From Fermentimonas sp. (GTDB lineage: Bacteria > Bacteroidota > Bacteroidia > Bacteroidales > Dysgonomonadaceae), in assembly GCA_028709385.1 (NCBI GenBank), contig JAQVXD010000025.1, positions 1-36,722 of the forward strand: DNA of 36,722 nucleotides, in the 5' to 3' direction. Below, in pieces: positions 23,221-32,527 of this stretch; position 1 is the stretch's first letter; every line of letters begins with the position of its first letter. Under the pieces are notes generated by a model. That model made no database searches, had not been told where the DNA came from, and saw only the letters and a program-made list of their open reading frames with translations. Made by a program: the position numbers and the translations under genes.

Positions 23221-24681
23221 ATGGCAATTCATCCGGTAGATATTTTAATACTATTCATTTTCATATTAGGTACTTTCTTATTTGGTCTTTCTTTTGTTAA
23301 GAAAAATAAGAATGTAAGTGATTATACCAGTGGAGGAGGTAATGTTCCCGGATTTGTAGTAGGGATGTCTATTTTTGCTACCTACGTTAGTAGTATAAGC
23401 TTTCTGGCTTTACCCGGAAATGCATATTCAAGTAACTGGAACTCATTAGTATTTAGTATCTCTATACCATTAGCAATTATTATTGCAGCAAAATATTTTG
23501 TGCCATTTTATAGAAATATTAGTAGTATTTCTGCATATAGCTTTCTGGAAGAAAAATTCGGATACTGGGCCAGAGCATACACAGCAGTGTGCTATTTACT
23601 TACACAAATTGCCAGGATTGGATCGGTTTTATTTTTACTGGCTCTGGCTTTGAACTCAATGCTGGGATGGAGTATACCCTTAATTATCGTTATAACAGGA
23701 GTAATTGTAGTTATATACTCTACATTAGGTGGTATTAAAGCCGTATTGTGGAATGATGCTGTTCAGGCTACTATATTGATATTTGGGGCAATTGTATGCG
23801 CAATTATTCTTATTGTCTCTTTACCGGGAGGATTTAATCAGTTCATATCGGTTGGAAAAGAATTTGATAAATTCTCCCTGGGATCATTAGGCACAGAACT
23901 TAATATGCCAACATTTTGGGTAACATTAATATATGGTTTGTTTATCAATTTGCAAAATTTCGGGATAGATCAGAATTACATTCAGCGATATAAGAGTGCA
24001 AAGAATGATAAGAGTGCAAGATCATCTGCTCTTTTTGGAGGATTGTTATATTTACCTGTTAGTTTCTTATTTTTTGTAATTGGAACTGCTTTGTTTGTAT
24101 ATTATAAATCTCAACCAGAAATATTACCTGAAGGCATTGCCAGCGATCAGGTGTTCCCCTACTTTATTGTACATGGCTTACCGGTTGGAGTTACAGGTAT
24201 GCTAATTGCTTCAATCTTTGCTGCTGGAATGAGTACTCTTTCGACAAGTATAAATAGTTCTGCCACTATTATATTGACAGATTTCTTTGAACATAAAAGG
24301 AAGAAACCTCTAACAGAAAAATCGAGAATGAAGATACTTTACTCGATATCGCTGTTAGTTGGTATTCTTGGAATAGGAATTGGTTTAGCAATGATGTCGG
24401 TTCAAAGTGCTTTAGACGCTTGGTGGAGTATGGCTTCAGTTTTTAGTGGAGGAATGTTAGGACTGTTTCTATTGGGTTACTTTTCAATCAGGTCTAAAAC
24501 CATCAAGAGTTCTCATGCCCTTTTTGGTGTGATTGCCGGAGTTTTATTTATTTCTTGGCTTTCATTAAGTGGTCAAACTATACTTCATAATTATCTAGCC
24601 GTAGTATTAGGTACGATTATTATTTTTATAATAGGTTTTCTTGCCAGGTTTGTTTTTCCAAAAAAACAGAAATCAATTTAA
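23221..24681 (+). CDS. Sodium:solute symporter, SiaT/NanT-like (SSS family)
   Basis: A 486-residue inner-membrane protein with about 13 helices, in the LeuT-fold SSS family that imports solutes with Na+. The first helices resemble the Na+/sialic acid transporter SiaT of Proteus: GGGNVPGFVVGMSIFATYVS (38-57) and SSISFLALPGNAY (57-69), followed by an arginine in TQIARIGSV (Arg132) at the place of the SiaT arginine that holds the sugar carboxylate. The glutamine SiaT uses for substrate appears to be replaced near residue 79. The sodium-site helix reads AAGMSTLSTSINSSATI. Substrate is therefore probably a sugar acid but not certainly Neu5Ac. It precedes the SusC gene by 348 bases on the same strand. 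Confidence 0.85.
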   Translation: MAIHPVDILILFIFILGTFLFGLSFVKKNKNVSDYTSGGGNVPGFVVGMSIFATYVSSISFLALPGNAYSSNWNSLVFSISIPLAIIIAAKYFVPFYRNISSISAYSFLEEKFGYWARAYTAVCYLLTQIARIGSVLFLLALALNSMLGWSIPLIIVITGVIVVIYSTLGGIKAVLWNDAVQATILIFGAIVCAIILIVSLPGGFNQFISVGKEFDKFSLGSLGTELNMPTFWVTLIYGLFINLQNFGIDQNYIQRYKSAKNDKSARSSALFGGLLYLPVSFLFFVIGTALFVYYKSQPEILPEGIASDQVFPYFIVHGLPVGVTGMLIASIFAAGMSTLSTSINSSATIILTDFFEHKRKKPLTEKSRMKILYSISLLVGILGIGIGLAMMSVQSALDAWWSMASVFSGGMLGLFLLGYFSIRSKTIKSSHALFGVIAGVLFISWLSLSGQTILHNYLAVVLGTIIIFIIGFLARFVFPKKQKSI

Positions 24682-25029
24682 AATTACATAATTACTTTTC
24701 TTAACCTATATAGGTAAATTGTATCGTTTCTTATATACATAAGTATAAGTGTACATAATACTATTTTAACATTACAAAATCATTGTTAAATGCCACATTC
24801 AGCATATAAACTACATTATAACTGTAGTTTATAATTAACATAAACAGATCTAATCATGTCAATATTCCATCAATTTTGAATAATATTTGAGTTGTTTAAT
24901 GGTATTTATATATGGAATTTTGCTTTGACTAAAAAGCTCGTAAAACTAAAATAGTCGATCTGTTTTTGATAATATTTAAGGTTTAGCGTAAAATTAATCG
25001 AATATATATTGTAATACTCACTTAATAAT
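24682..25029. other. 348-base gene-free region between symporter and SusC
   Basis: A/T-rich, no open reading frame. It holds the palindrome ACCTATATAGGT (24704-24715), a strong hairpin (24805-24833), and a 9-base inverted repeat, AAACAGATC (24842-24850) with GATCTGTTT (24957-24965). Between those arms is a weak promoter candidate: GTTG (24891-24894), 20 bases, GAATTTTG (24915-24922). No clear terminator with a T tract follows the symporter gene, so read-through into SusC is possible. Confidence 0.6.
24805..24833. repeat. 10-base-pair inverted repeat upstream of SusC
   Basis: TATAAACTAC (24805-24814), 9-base spacer, GTAGTTTATA (24824-24833), perfectly complementary. No T tract follows on either strand, so it is better read as an operator or RNA hairpin than as a terminator. 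Center is about 210 bases before the SusC start. Confidence 0.5.
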
Positions 25030-28000
25030 ATGAATTCTATGGATAATAATTTATTTAAATTCATTCAAACAGGAATATTTCTGTACCTATCTGTTCCGAT
25101 ATTTGCTCAGTTGCAAGTTAGTGGAACAGTGAAAGATAACTACGGAGAATCGCTTCCCGGAGTGACAATATTAGTAAAAGGAACCTCACAAGGAACAGTT
25201 ACCGATATAGACGGAAGTTATTCATTGAGCGTGCCCGGCACTCAGTCGGTTCTAGTATTTTCTTTTGTAGGTATGGAAACTATTGAAGTTAATATAGACG
25301 GAAGATCTGTAGTGGATGTTGAATTAGTATCTTCTTCAATTGCAATTGAAGAAGTTATAGTTACAGCGCTTGGTATTTCTCGTGATAAAAAATCACTTGG
25401 CTATTCTATAGCGGAAGTTAGAGGAGACGAACTTAAGAGAGTTGCACATGAGAATGTTTTAAACTCTCTGGCAGGTCGAGTTGCCGGGGTTGCGATTAAC
25501 TCTACAGGTGGGCCAGGATCATCGGTAAGCATGGTAATACGTGGTGCTACTTCATTAACAGGAGACAATCAGCCTCTATTTGTTGTAGATGGTGTTCCGC
25601 TTAATAACACTTTGAGTAATGTAGGAGGTGTAGGAGACAGAAATAATGTAGACTATGGTAATGCCGTTTCAGATATTAATCCTGAAGATATTGAATCAAT
25701 TTCTGTTTTAAAAGGGCCAAGTGCAGCAGCTCTTTATGGTTCAAGAGCCGGCAATGGTGTAGTTCTGATAACTACTAAGTCTGGCAAGGGTAGTAAAGGC
25801 TTAGGCGTATCAGTAACATCTAATACCGTATTTGAGACCCCCTATAGTTTTGTTAAAACTCACAACATGTTTGCAAACGGACGTCGCCCATATACTCATG
25901 AAAACAGACCCACAACAGGCTTACCATACTATCTGGTTCCAGCAGCAGACTCATATTGGGTTGGTCCCGAATTAGATAAAGGTATGATGGGTTATGTATG
26001 GCCCTATTTTGATGAAAATGGAGATTTAAATCCTCAGGAGTTAGTTTCACACAAGGATAATTACAAGCATTTTTTCAGAACCGCTATAACTTCACAAAAT
26101 GGGGTTTCGCTAACTAACGATACAGAAAAATTAAACTATAGACTATCTTACAACAATATGGCAAACAGAGGTATGATACCTAATAGTGATTTGCAGCGAA
26201 ACTCTGTAAACCTTACCTCATCGTTAAAGGTTGTGAACAAAATAACTGTCAACTCTAGTATAAATTTCACATCATCTGGTGCTGGAAACAGACCTGCTGG
26301 TGATAGAGGAGCAAATCCAATGGAACAGGTTGTTAGAGGAGTAAACCCTTCTGTAGATATCAGAGACTTGAAAAACTATTGGGAACCTGGACAAGAAGGT
26401 TTAATGCAGAGAGGATTATATAATTTAAATGTTCATCCAGATGGAACATATTCTAGAGGTGACATGGTTGATAATCCATATTTCCTGGCAAATGAGGTTA
26501 ATAATGGTTTTAGACGAGACAGGCTGTATGGAAGTGGCCAGATTGAATGGCAAATAAATAATGATTTTGCATTCATGGCAAGATATTCACACGATCAGTT
26601 TCAGGAAAAAAGAGAAACTAAAATGGCACCAAGCTATTCACGTGATGCCAATGGTGTTTATGGAATTTCTAATATATACTCGAGAGAACAAAATGCCGAC
26701 TTCTTATTTTCATACAACAAGCAAAATGAATTCATTAGCATAAATGCTTCTTTAGGGGGCAATTACATGTATCAGTATGCCGAGAACAGCTATGCTAAAA
26801 CAAAAAATAGAGGAGGAGGATTAATTGTACCTGGTGTATATACATTAACAAATATTGCCCCCGATAATCTTGATTATGGATCAAGTTCTTCACAAAAAGG
26901 TATATATAGTTTGTATGGATTGGCTTCATTTGGATTTATAGATGCAATATATTTGGATTTAACGGCAAGAAACGACTGGTCGAGTACCCTCCCCGTAGAG
27001 AATAGATCGTACTTCTATCCGTCTGCTTCGCTTAGTCTTTTAATGAACAATTTGGTTGATATGGGAGACCATGTTTCATTAGCCAAGTTAAGAGGTGGAG
27101 TTGCTATGACGGGTAATGATACTAGCCCTTACAGATTACTATCGGTGATGGGTAACCAAGGAACGTGGGGTAATGAAATACGACTTTCGACCTCTGGCAC
27201 AATGCTTCTTCCCAACCTAAAACCTGAAATTCAAAGATCATGGGAAATTGGTGCTGATATATCTTTTTTCCAAAATAGGTTGAGATTTGATGCTACTTAC
27301 TATATACTTGATAATGAAAATCAAATATTGGGTATTGGACTACCCCCGTCGTCAGGATACAACTCACGCCAGATTAATGCAGGTAAACTTCAGAGTAAAG
27401 GAATAGAACTTACATTGGGTGGCACACCTATTTCTAGGGATGACTGGGAATTAGATTTAAATTTTGTTTTTACAAGAAACAGAACATCTATACTTGAACT
27501 TTCTGAGGGATTTGACTATCATGTATTATGGACAGAAGCTAATGCAGGAGCAGTAACAAGGGTTGGCGAAGAGATAGGACAATTAGTATCTAGAGTTGTC
27601 ACAAGAGTAAACGACCCTTCATCTGAATATCATGGATGGCCATTAAAAAGTGCATCAGGAACTTTAATTAGAGACGACTGGCAAAACTATATGGACCCGG
27701 GTGATAAGACTGCAGTTATCGGTAATTTTAATCCAGATTTTCAAATGGGAATGCAGACATCGCTATCGTATAAGAATTGGCGATTGAATGCAAGTTTTGA
27801 CTGGAGGTATGGTGGACAATTTATCTCTCAAACAATGAGATATATGGAGTCGGATTACCTTACACAAAGATGGATTGACAGAGCACTAAACCTAAACCAT
27901 ATGAGTGGAAGCGAAATAGCGCAATTTTTGAAAGATAACAAAGATAAATATCTCTCACCCGACGGAATGTTTTGGCCTGTAGTGGGTGGACCTACAACGG

Positions 28001-28443
28001 CAACGGGTGGATTTGAGCACACTGAAGATGGTATAACGTTAAACGACGGAATGTTTATACCGGGTGTAGAAGGTTACTACGATGAAAATGGAAAGTTTGT
28101 AATGGTAAAAGAGCAACTGGGTGATTCAGGTACTCCAATAAACAGATGGCAAAATTCATTTGGCTGGGATTATGGACAAACCGCAATGTTTGATTCAGAT
28201 TTCATTAAACTAAGAGAGATATCGCTTACTTACCAAATACCAAAAATTGATATCATAGGTATTAACCAACTTGCTGTTTCGGTATATAGTAGAAATATTA
28301 TGCTGTGGACAAAAGCAAAGATAAATGTTGACCCTGAGACTGCTTTTCAACCAACAGGTTCTTCTTTTATGCAAGGTATTGAAAGATATAATATAACTCC
28401 CTGGTCTATACCATTAGGTATTAAATTAGACGTAACGTTTTAG
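25030..28443 (+). CDS. SusC/RagA-family TonB-linked outer-membrane transporter
   Basis: The outer-membrane barrel of a SusCD pair, which moves glycan or peptide fragments into the periplasm using TonB energy. The 1137-residue precursor has a signal peptide (to about residue 30, IFAQ), a carboxypeptidase-D regulatory-like domain (QVSGTVKDNYGESLPGVTI to VDVELV, residues 33-107), a TonB-box-like EEVIVTALG, then the plug with VMIRGATSL-type motifs and DINPEDIESISVLKGPSAAA, and the 22-strand barrel ending KLDVTF. There is no extra N-terminal signalling (STN) domain, so it does not itself drive an anti-sigma/ECF pair. Met4 (25039) is an alternative start. Its SusD partner begins 38 bases later. Confidence 0.95.
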   Translation: MNSMDNNLFKFIQTGIFLYLSVPIFAQLQVSGTVKDNYGESLPGVTILVKGTSQGTVTDIDGSYSLSVPGTQSVLVFSFVGMETIEVNIDGRSVVDVELVSSSIAIEEVIVTALGISRDKKSLGYSIAEVRGDELKRVAHENVLNSLAGRVAGVAINSTGGPGSSVSMVIRGATSLTGDNQPLFVVDGVPLNNTLSNVGGVGDRNNVDYGNAVSDINPEDIESISVLKGPSAAALYGSRAGNGVVLITTKSGKGSKGLGVSVTSNTVFETPYSFVKTHNMFANGRRPYTHENRPTTGLPYYLVPAADSYWVGPELDKGMMGYVWPYFDENGDLNPQELVSHKDNYKHFFRTAITSQNGVSLTNDTEKLNYRLSYNNMANRGMIPNSDLQRNSVNLTSSLKVVNKITVNSSINFTSSGAGNRPAGDRGANPMEQVVRGVNPSVDIRDLKNYWEPGQEGLMQRGLYNLNVHPDGTYSRGDMVDNPYFLANEVNNGFRRDRLYGSGQIEWQINNDFAFMARYSHDQFQEKRETKMAPSYSRDANGVYGISNIYSREQNADFLFSYNKQNEFISINASLGGNYMYQYAENSYAKTKNRGGGLIVPGVYTLTNIAPDNLDYGSSSSQKGIYSLYGLASFGFIDAIYLDLTARNDWSSTLPVENRSYFYPSASLSLLMNNLVDMGDHVSLAKLRGGVAMTGNDTSPYRLLSVMGNQGTWGNEIRLSTSGTMLLPNLKPEIQRSWEIGADISFFQNRLRFDATYYILDNENQILGIGLPPSSGYNSRQINAGKLQSKGIELTLGGTPISRDDWELDLNFVFTRNRTSILELSEGFDYHVLWTEANAGAVTRVGEEIGQLVSRVVTRVNDPSSEYHGWPLKSASGTLIRDDWQNYMDPGDKTAVIGNFNPDFQMGMQTSLSYKNWRLNASFDWRYGGQFISQTMRYMESDYLTQRWIDRALNLNHMSGSEIAQFLKDNKDKYLSPDGMFWPVVGGPTTATGGFEHTEDGITLNDGMFIPGVEGYYDENGKFVMVKEQLGDSGTPINRWQNSFGWDYGQTAMFDSDFIKLREISLTYQIPKIDIIGINQLAVSVYSRNIMLWTKAKINVDPETAFQPTGSSFMQGIERYNITPWSIPLGIKLDVTF

Positions 28444-28481
28444 TTATTCTGAAATTATTAAACATAAATTCAAAAAAAGAT

Positions 28482-30173
28482 ATGAAAACAATATATAGAA
28501 TAATAATGATGATAGCTGCAGTATCACTCCTATCTTGTGAGGAGTATTTAACCGAGTTGAATGTGAATCCGAATGGAGTAGACCCGGCAATTGTGAATCC
28601 AAACCTTTTGGTTCCTACTGTCATTGTATCAACAGCATACCCTTATCTTGAGATGAACTACAACGGTCATGCCGCAGGTGTAATGCAATATGTACAGTTA
28701 AGTGGCTGGAGCGATCCTTTAAACAACTATGCTTGGAGAGAACAAAGAAATTGGGATAACTTGTACTCAACCCTAAGAGATATAAAACATCTGTATACCA
28801 GGTCTGTTGAAGAAAATATGGAGTTTCATCAAGGATTAGCACTAGTGATTAGAGCTTTTAACTTTGGTTATATTGCCGACACATGGGGTAATGCTCCATA
28901 TAGCGCTGCTCTTAATGCACTTGAAGGTGGACAGGAAGATTATTTCCCTGTCTTTGACTCACAAGAATCTATATACAGAGGCATTATTGAGGAGTTGAAA
29001 ACAGCGAATACCATTTTATCAAAACCCGCTTCTGAATACACCAGTATTAGGGCAAGTTCAGACATTCTGTATAATGGTGACCCCATAAAATGGAGAAAAT
29101 TTGCAAACTCTTTAATGCTGAGATATTATATGAGGGTATCATCAAAACTACCAGAATATGCAAAAACCGGTATTGAAGAAATAATTTCTAATCCAAGTCA
29201 ATTTCCAATATTCACTTCAAATGATGATGATGCAGCAATGGGAATGATTGGGTCATCTAGTGGCGATTCTTGGCCTGCTACTGTAGCTTTTGACGCAAGC
29301 GAAAGCAACTTCGATAGAATACAGCTCTGCGCTGGCTTTAGAGATGTTCTGGTAGATAATAATGATCCAAGGTTAAACGTGTGGTTTAATAAGGTTAGAA
29401 TACCTATAAAGGTGTCAAGTGCCTATGGCGACGATGAAATAGTTGGTGGAGTAAGATATCTGCATCCCGATCATATTGAATCTAACAATATGGTAATATA
29501 CAATAAAGAGACTTGGATTGCCGATACCGAAGCAGGTAAAGTTTTGATTGATACTATGGATTATGTTGGTATTCCTATTGCATTCCGTAGAGGTGACGGA
29601 TCACCATTCAACCTTAATCCTTTTCCAATTCAGGGAGGACCAAATGTTCATAGTTCAGCATTATCAGACATGTACAAAAATGCACAAGGAGGTATGCTAA
29701 AAGCAAGAATGGTTACATATACTGAGGTATGTTTTATACTTGCTGAGGCTGCACAAAAAGGGTGGAATGTGGGTGCTCAAAAGGATTGGTATGAGAAAGG
29801 TATAGAAGCCTCGTTAAACACCTATGGAGTTGGAAGCAGTTTATCATCGTACCTTAACGAAGACGGAGTTGCTTATGATGGTTCGTTAGAGCAGATCATG
29901 ATTCAGAAATGGATTGCCAACTGGACAATTGCTCATGAGTCGTGGTGCGATTGGAGGAGAACTGGCCTGCCAAATTTAGATGTAGGTACGCAGGGGTTAA
30001 GAGCTGCCATGCCTTTAAGATATCAGTATGGAGGTAATGAAATTTCAAGGAATAATGAAAATTACAGAAATGCAATTACCGATTTACAGCAAACCGATTT
30101 TACAGAACAAGATGGAAACGATAGCGCTTGGTCTAAATTCTGGTTATTGCAAGGAACTGGTAAGCCATACTAA
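28482..30173 (+). CDS. SusD/RagB-family outer-membrane lipoprotein (SusD-like_2 type)
   Basis: The surface lipoprotein lid of the SusCD complex. The 563-residue protein has a lipobox with Cys19 (SLLSC) and begins EEYLTELNVNPNGVDPA, the hallmark opening of the SusD-like_2 subgroup. TPR-type helices follow, with LALVIRAFNFGYIADTWGN (split at residue 120), the conserved AxxxR..YF.LVxxWGD-like SusD helix, and later CFILAEAAQKGWN. The C-terminal IAHESWCDWRRTGLPNL is typical of this subgroup. Directly downstream of SusC (38 bases) and followed by a strong hairpin at 30185-30214. The ligand is not deducible from sequence alone. Confidence 0.94.
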   Translation: MKTIYRIIMMIAAVSLLSCEEYLTELNVNPNGVDPAIVNPNLLVPTVIVSTAYPYLEMNYNGHAAGVMQYVQLSGWSDPLNNYAWREQRNWDNLYSTLRDIKHLYTRSVEENMEFHQGLALVIRAFNFGYIADTWGNAPYSAALNALEGGQEDYFPVFDSQESIYRGIIEELKTANTILSKPASEYTSIRASSDILYNGDPIKWRKFANSLMLRYYMRVSSKLPEYAKTGIEEIISNPSQFPIFTSNDDDAAMGMIGSSSGDSWPATVAFDASESNFDRIQLCAGFRDVLVDNNDPRLNVWFNKVRIPIKVSSAYGDDEIVGGVRYLHPDHIESNNMVIYNKETWIADTEAGKVLIDTMDYVGIPIAFRRGDGSPFNLNPFPIQGGPNVHSSALSDMYKNAQGGMLKARMVTYTEVCFILAEAAQKGWNVGAQKDWYEKGIEASLNTYGVGSSLSSYLNEDGVAYDGSLEQIMIQKWIANWTIAHESWCDWRRTGLPNLDVGTQGLRAAMPLRYQYGGNEISRNNENYRNAITDLQQTDFTEQDGNDSAWSKFWLLQGTGKPY

Positions 30174-30184
30174 TAATTTTATCT

Positions 30185-30214
30185 GGGCAGCTAATAATTA
30201 ATAATTAGCTGCCC
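30185..30214 (+). repeat. Strong intercistronic hairpin after the SusD gene
   Basis: GGGCAGCTAAT (30185-30195), 8-base loop, ATTAGCTGCCC (30204-30214), a perfect 11-base-pair GC-topped stem 11 bases after the SusD stop. It is followed by CAATTATTC, not a T tract, so complete termination is unlikely; it may protect the SusCD message or partly reduce downstream transcription. Confidence 0.6.
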
Positions 30215-30243
30215 CAATTATTCAAACAATAAAACAAGTGATT

Positions 30244-32454
30244 ATGAAACTATTAAGACACAGCATTTTAATCTTTATCCTTTTGTTGATTGCCTCACCT
30301 GATGTAGTCTCTGACAACAAAAAGCAAGTTCATGAGGACACCCTTTTTACACAAGATTACAGCATAAAATACTATTTTAATATGCCCGAAGTAAATCTTT
30401 TGAAAGTGGTAACAGACAGAAATGGTAAAATACAAATATTAAGTTCAGAGGGACTAATGCACACAAGTGCAGGTGCATTCCTCTATCCGGGAATAATTGT
30501 AAAAGACAATACAGCTCGTACTTTCAGCAGAAAAGAGTTTGCAGATTTATCTCTTCTGCAAGATCAATTTATCTATCTTGACAATGAGGCTGTATTGAGC
30601 AATGCATGGGCAGGAAAATTATTCTCGAAACATAGCATGCCTGATGCTAAATTATTTGCCATTGCAGATGATTTCACTTCTTTAATTTCATCAGGTAGAA
30701 ATTTGAAGTTGATTAAAGATTCCAAAGAATTATGGCAAGGTACAACTAGTAATAATATTATTGATATTAAGTATGTCCCTGCTACAGGTAAGTTTTGGAT
30801 TCTTACCTCGTCTACTCTACTAAGCCTATCTACAGAAAAGAATGAATTACATACAATTTTTAAAGGCGATGATTTCACTTCATTCGACATTACTTCATCG
30901 GGTAAGAAAGCAATCATTGGAAGCAAAAATGGATATTTTGAAGTTGATAATAATACAGGAAATCAATTAGGAGATAAAAGAAAAGAACTTCCTGTACAAG
31001 AAATAACTGCCGTGAAAGTAATAAACGGCAATGTTTGGTTTGGATCTTCACAAGGAGCATTCATGTTAAGAGAGGATAATAAATTCAACTACTATTACGG
31101 CGAAAGATGGCTCCCAGGAGAAGAGGTTAAAGATATTGCTAAAGGCCCAGAGGGCTCGGTTTTAATTTTAACAGACAGTGGACTTGGTCAGATCTGTTTT
31201 AAAGAAATTACATTGAAAGATAAAGCTAATTTTTTTGAGAAGCAGGTTCGCATTCGTCATATACGAAATGGGTTTAACTCAACATTGAGTGGAATGACGA
31301 GGGGAGATCTTTCAACCGGCTTCCTTTCTGACTCTGATAATGATGGACTTTGGACTTCGATGTATCTAGGTGGTCAGGCATACAGATATGCAGTAACCGG
31401 ATCGGAAGAAGCTTTACAAAACATAATAGAATCTCTGGATGCAATGGAGAGGTTATACACTATTAATCCTATTCCAGGATTTCCTTCACGTTCGTTTGAA
31501 AGGAGTGGATACATAGATGTTCTCTCTGATCCTGAGAGATGGCAACATTCAAATGATCCTGAGTGGGATTGGAAAGCAACCACAAGTAGCGATGAGGCAA
31601 TTGGTCACGCTTTTGTTTTTGGAGTTATTGCCGAATTAATTGAGGTAGATTCAATTCGCAATAAAGCTATAGAATTACTCGATGATATGATGCAACATAT
31701 TGTGGAAAACGATTGGTATTTGATTGATTATGATGGAAAACCTACTACATGGGCTAGATGGAATCCTGAGTATGTAAACGGCTTCCCAACTTCTATAGGC
31801 GACAGGAAGTTAAACAGTTCTAACATTATCTCTATGCTTCAAACTGCCTATTATTTCACTAATAAAGAAATATATAAGGAAAAGGCTTTTGAATTAATGT
31901 ATGACTATGGATATCTTGAAAACTTGATGCGCCCAATGTCTGAAATAGGTAAAGCTCCAGAAGGAGCAGATGAGTGGGCTCACATGCTATCATCTTCGTG
32001 GAATCACTCAGATGATGAGATGTATTTTCTGGGATATTGGGGACTTTATCGTTACGCATTTGACGATAAGCTTAAAAACATGTTTAAGGAGAGTATAATC
32101 GACCACTGGGAGATTGAACGTCCTGAAAAGGATGGTTTATGGAATCTGTTCACCGCTATGGTTAGTGATGAATATGACCTTGATGAAGCCATTTGGTATC
32201 TACAGGAATATCCAATGGATTTGATTAATTGGAGCGTTAAGAACAGTCATAGAAAAGATATAAATACTGTTCCGGAAAACTTCAGAAGGCAAACAATTGA
32301 AGAGGTTCTTCCTCCCGATGAATTACAAATTAGGCGACATAACGCTAATCGATTCGGACTTGATGGTGGATCTAATGGAAGCTCAGAAAATAGTGCCGGA
32401 GATATATGGTTGTTGCCTTACTGGCTAGGAAGATATTTAGAAGTTATAAAGTGA
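30244..32454 (+). CDS. Secreted protein with beta-propeller-like N-terminus and alpha/alpha-toroid-like C-terminus, unknown function
   Basis: 736 residues counted from the ATG at 30244; the in-frame GTG six bases earlier is not favoured. A signal peptide (MKLLRHSILIFILLLIASPD) is present. Residues ~45-330 are short repeated beta segments with phrases such as GKFWILTSSTLL, SSGKKAIIGSKNGYF and NGNVWFGSSQGAF, as in regulator-type beta-propellers. From residue ~335 the sequence is helical with paired aromatic helices: SDSDNDGLWTSMYLGGQAYR (362-381), ATTSSDEAIGHAFVFGVIAE (near 444), TTWARWNPEYVNG (near 500), SSWNHSDDEMYFLGYWGLY (near 583). This resembles six-hairpin (alpha/alpha) glycosidase or lyase folds, but I know no family for it. 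Likely a carbohydrate-active or binding protein of the SusCD locus. Confidence 0.75.
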   Translation: MKLLRHSILIFILLLIASPDVVSDNKKQVHEDTLFTQDYSIKYYFNMPEVNLLKVVTDRNGKIQILSSEGLMHTSAGAFLYPGIIVKDNTARTFSRKEFADLSLLQDQFIYLDNEAVLSNAWAGKLFSKHSMPDAKLFAIADDFTSLISSGRNLKLIKDSKELWQGTTSNNIIDIKYVPATGKFWILTSSTLLSLSTEKNELHTIFKGDDFTSFDITSSGKKAIIGSKNGYFEVDNNTGNQLGDKRKELPVQEITAVKVINGNVWFGSSQGAFMLREDNKFNYYYGERWLPGEEVKDIAKGPEGSVLILTDSGLGQICFKEITLKDKANFFEKQVRIRHIRNGFNSTLSGMTRGDLSTGFLSDSDNDGLWTSMYLGGQAYRYAVTGSEEALQNIIESLDAMERLYTINPIPGFPSRSFERSGYIDVLSDPERWQHSNDPEWDWKATTSSDEAIGHAFVFGVIAELIEVDSIRNKAIELLDDMMQHIVENDWYLIDYDGKPTTWARWNPEYVNGFPTSIGDRKLNSSNIISMLQTAYYFTNKEIYKEKAFELMYDYGYLENLMRPMSEIGKAPEGADEWAHMLSSSWNHSDDEMYFLGYWGLYRYAFDDKLKNMFKESIIDHWEIERPEKDGLWNLFTAMVSDEYDLDEAIWYLQEYPMDLINWSVKNSHRKDINTVPENFRRQTIEEVLPPDELQIRRHNANRFGLDGGSNGSSENSAGDIWLLPYWLGRYLEVIK

Positions 32455-32527
32455 TAAAGTTCTATTTTACCAGCTCTAATTATTTTTAAACATATGTACA
32501 CTATTAAACATTATTACAGTTATTTAT

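Noticed and set aside
25030-30173. ECF sigma/anti-sigma control of SusCD
   Set aside because: SusC has no N-terminal STN signalling domain and no sigma or anti-sigma gene is nearby; an AraC regulator is present instead.
30238-30243. GTG start for the propeller-toroid protein
   Set aside because: The ATG two codons later gives a standard signal peptide start, MKLLRHSI; the GTG adds nothing.
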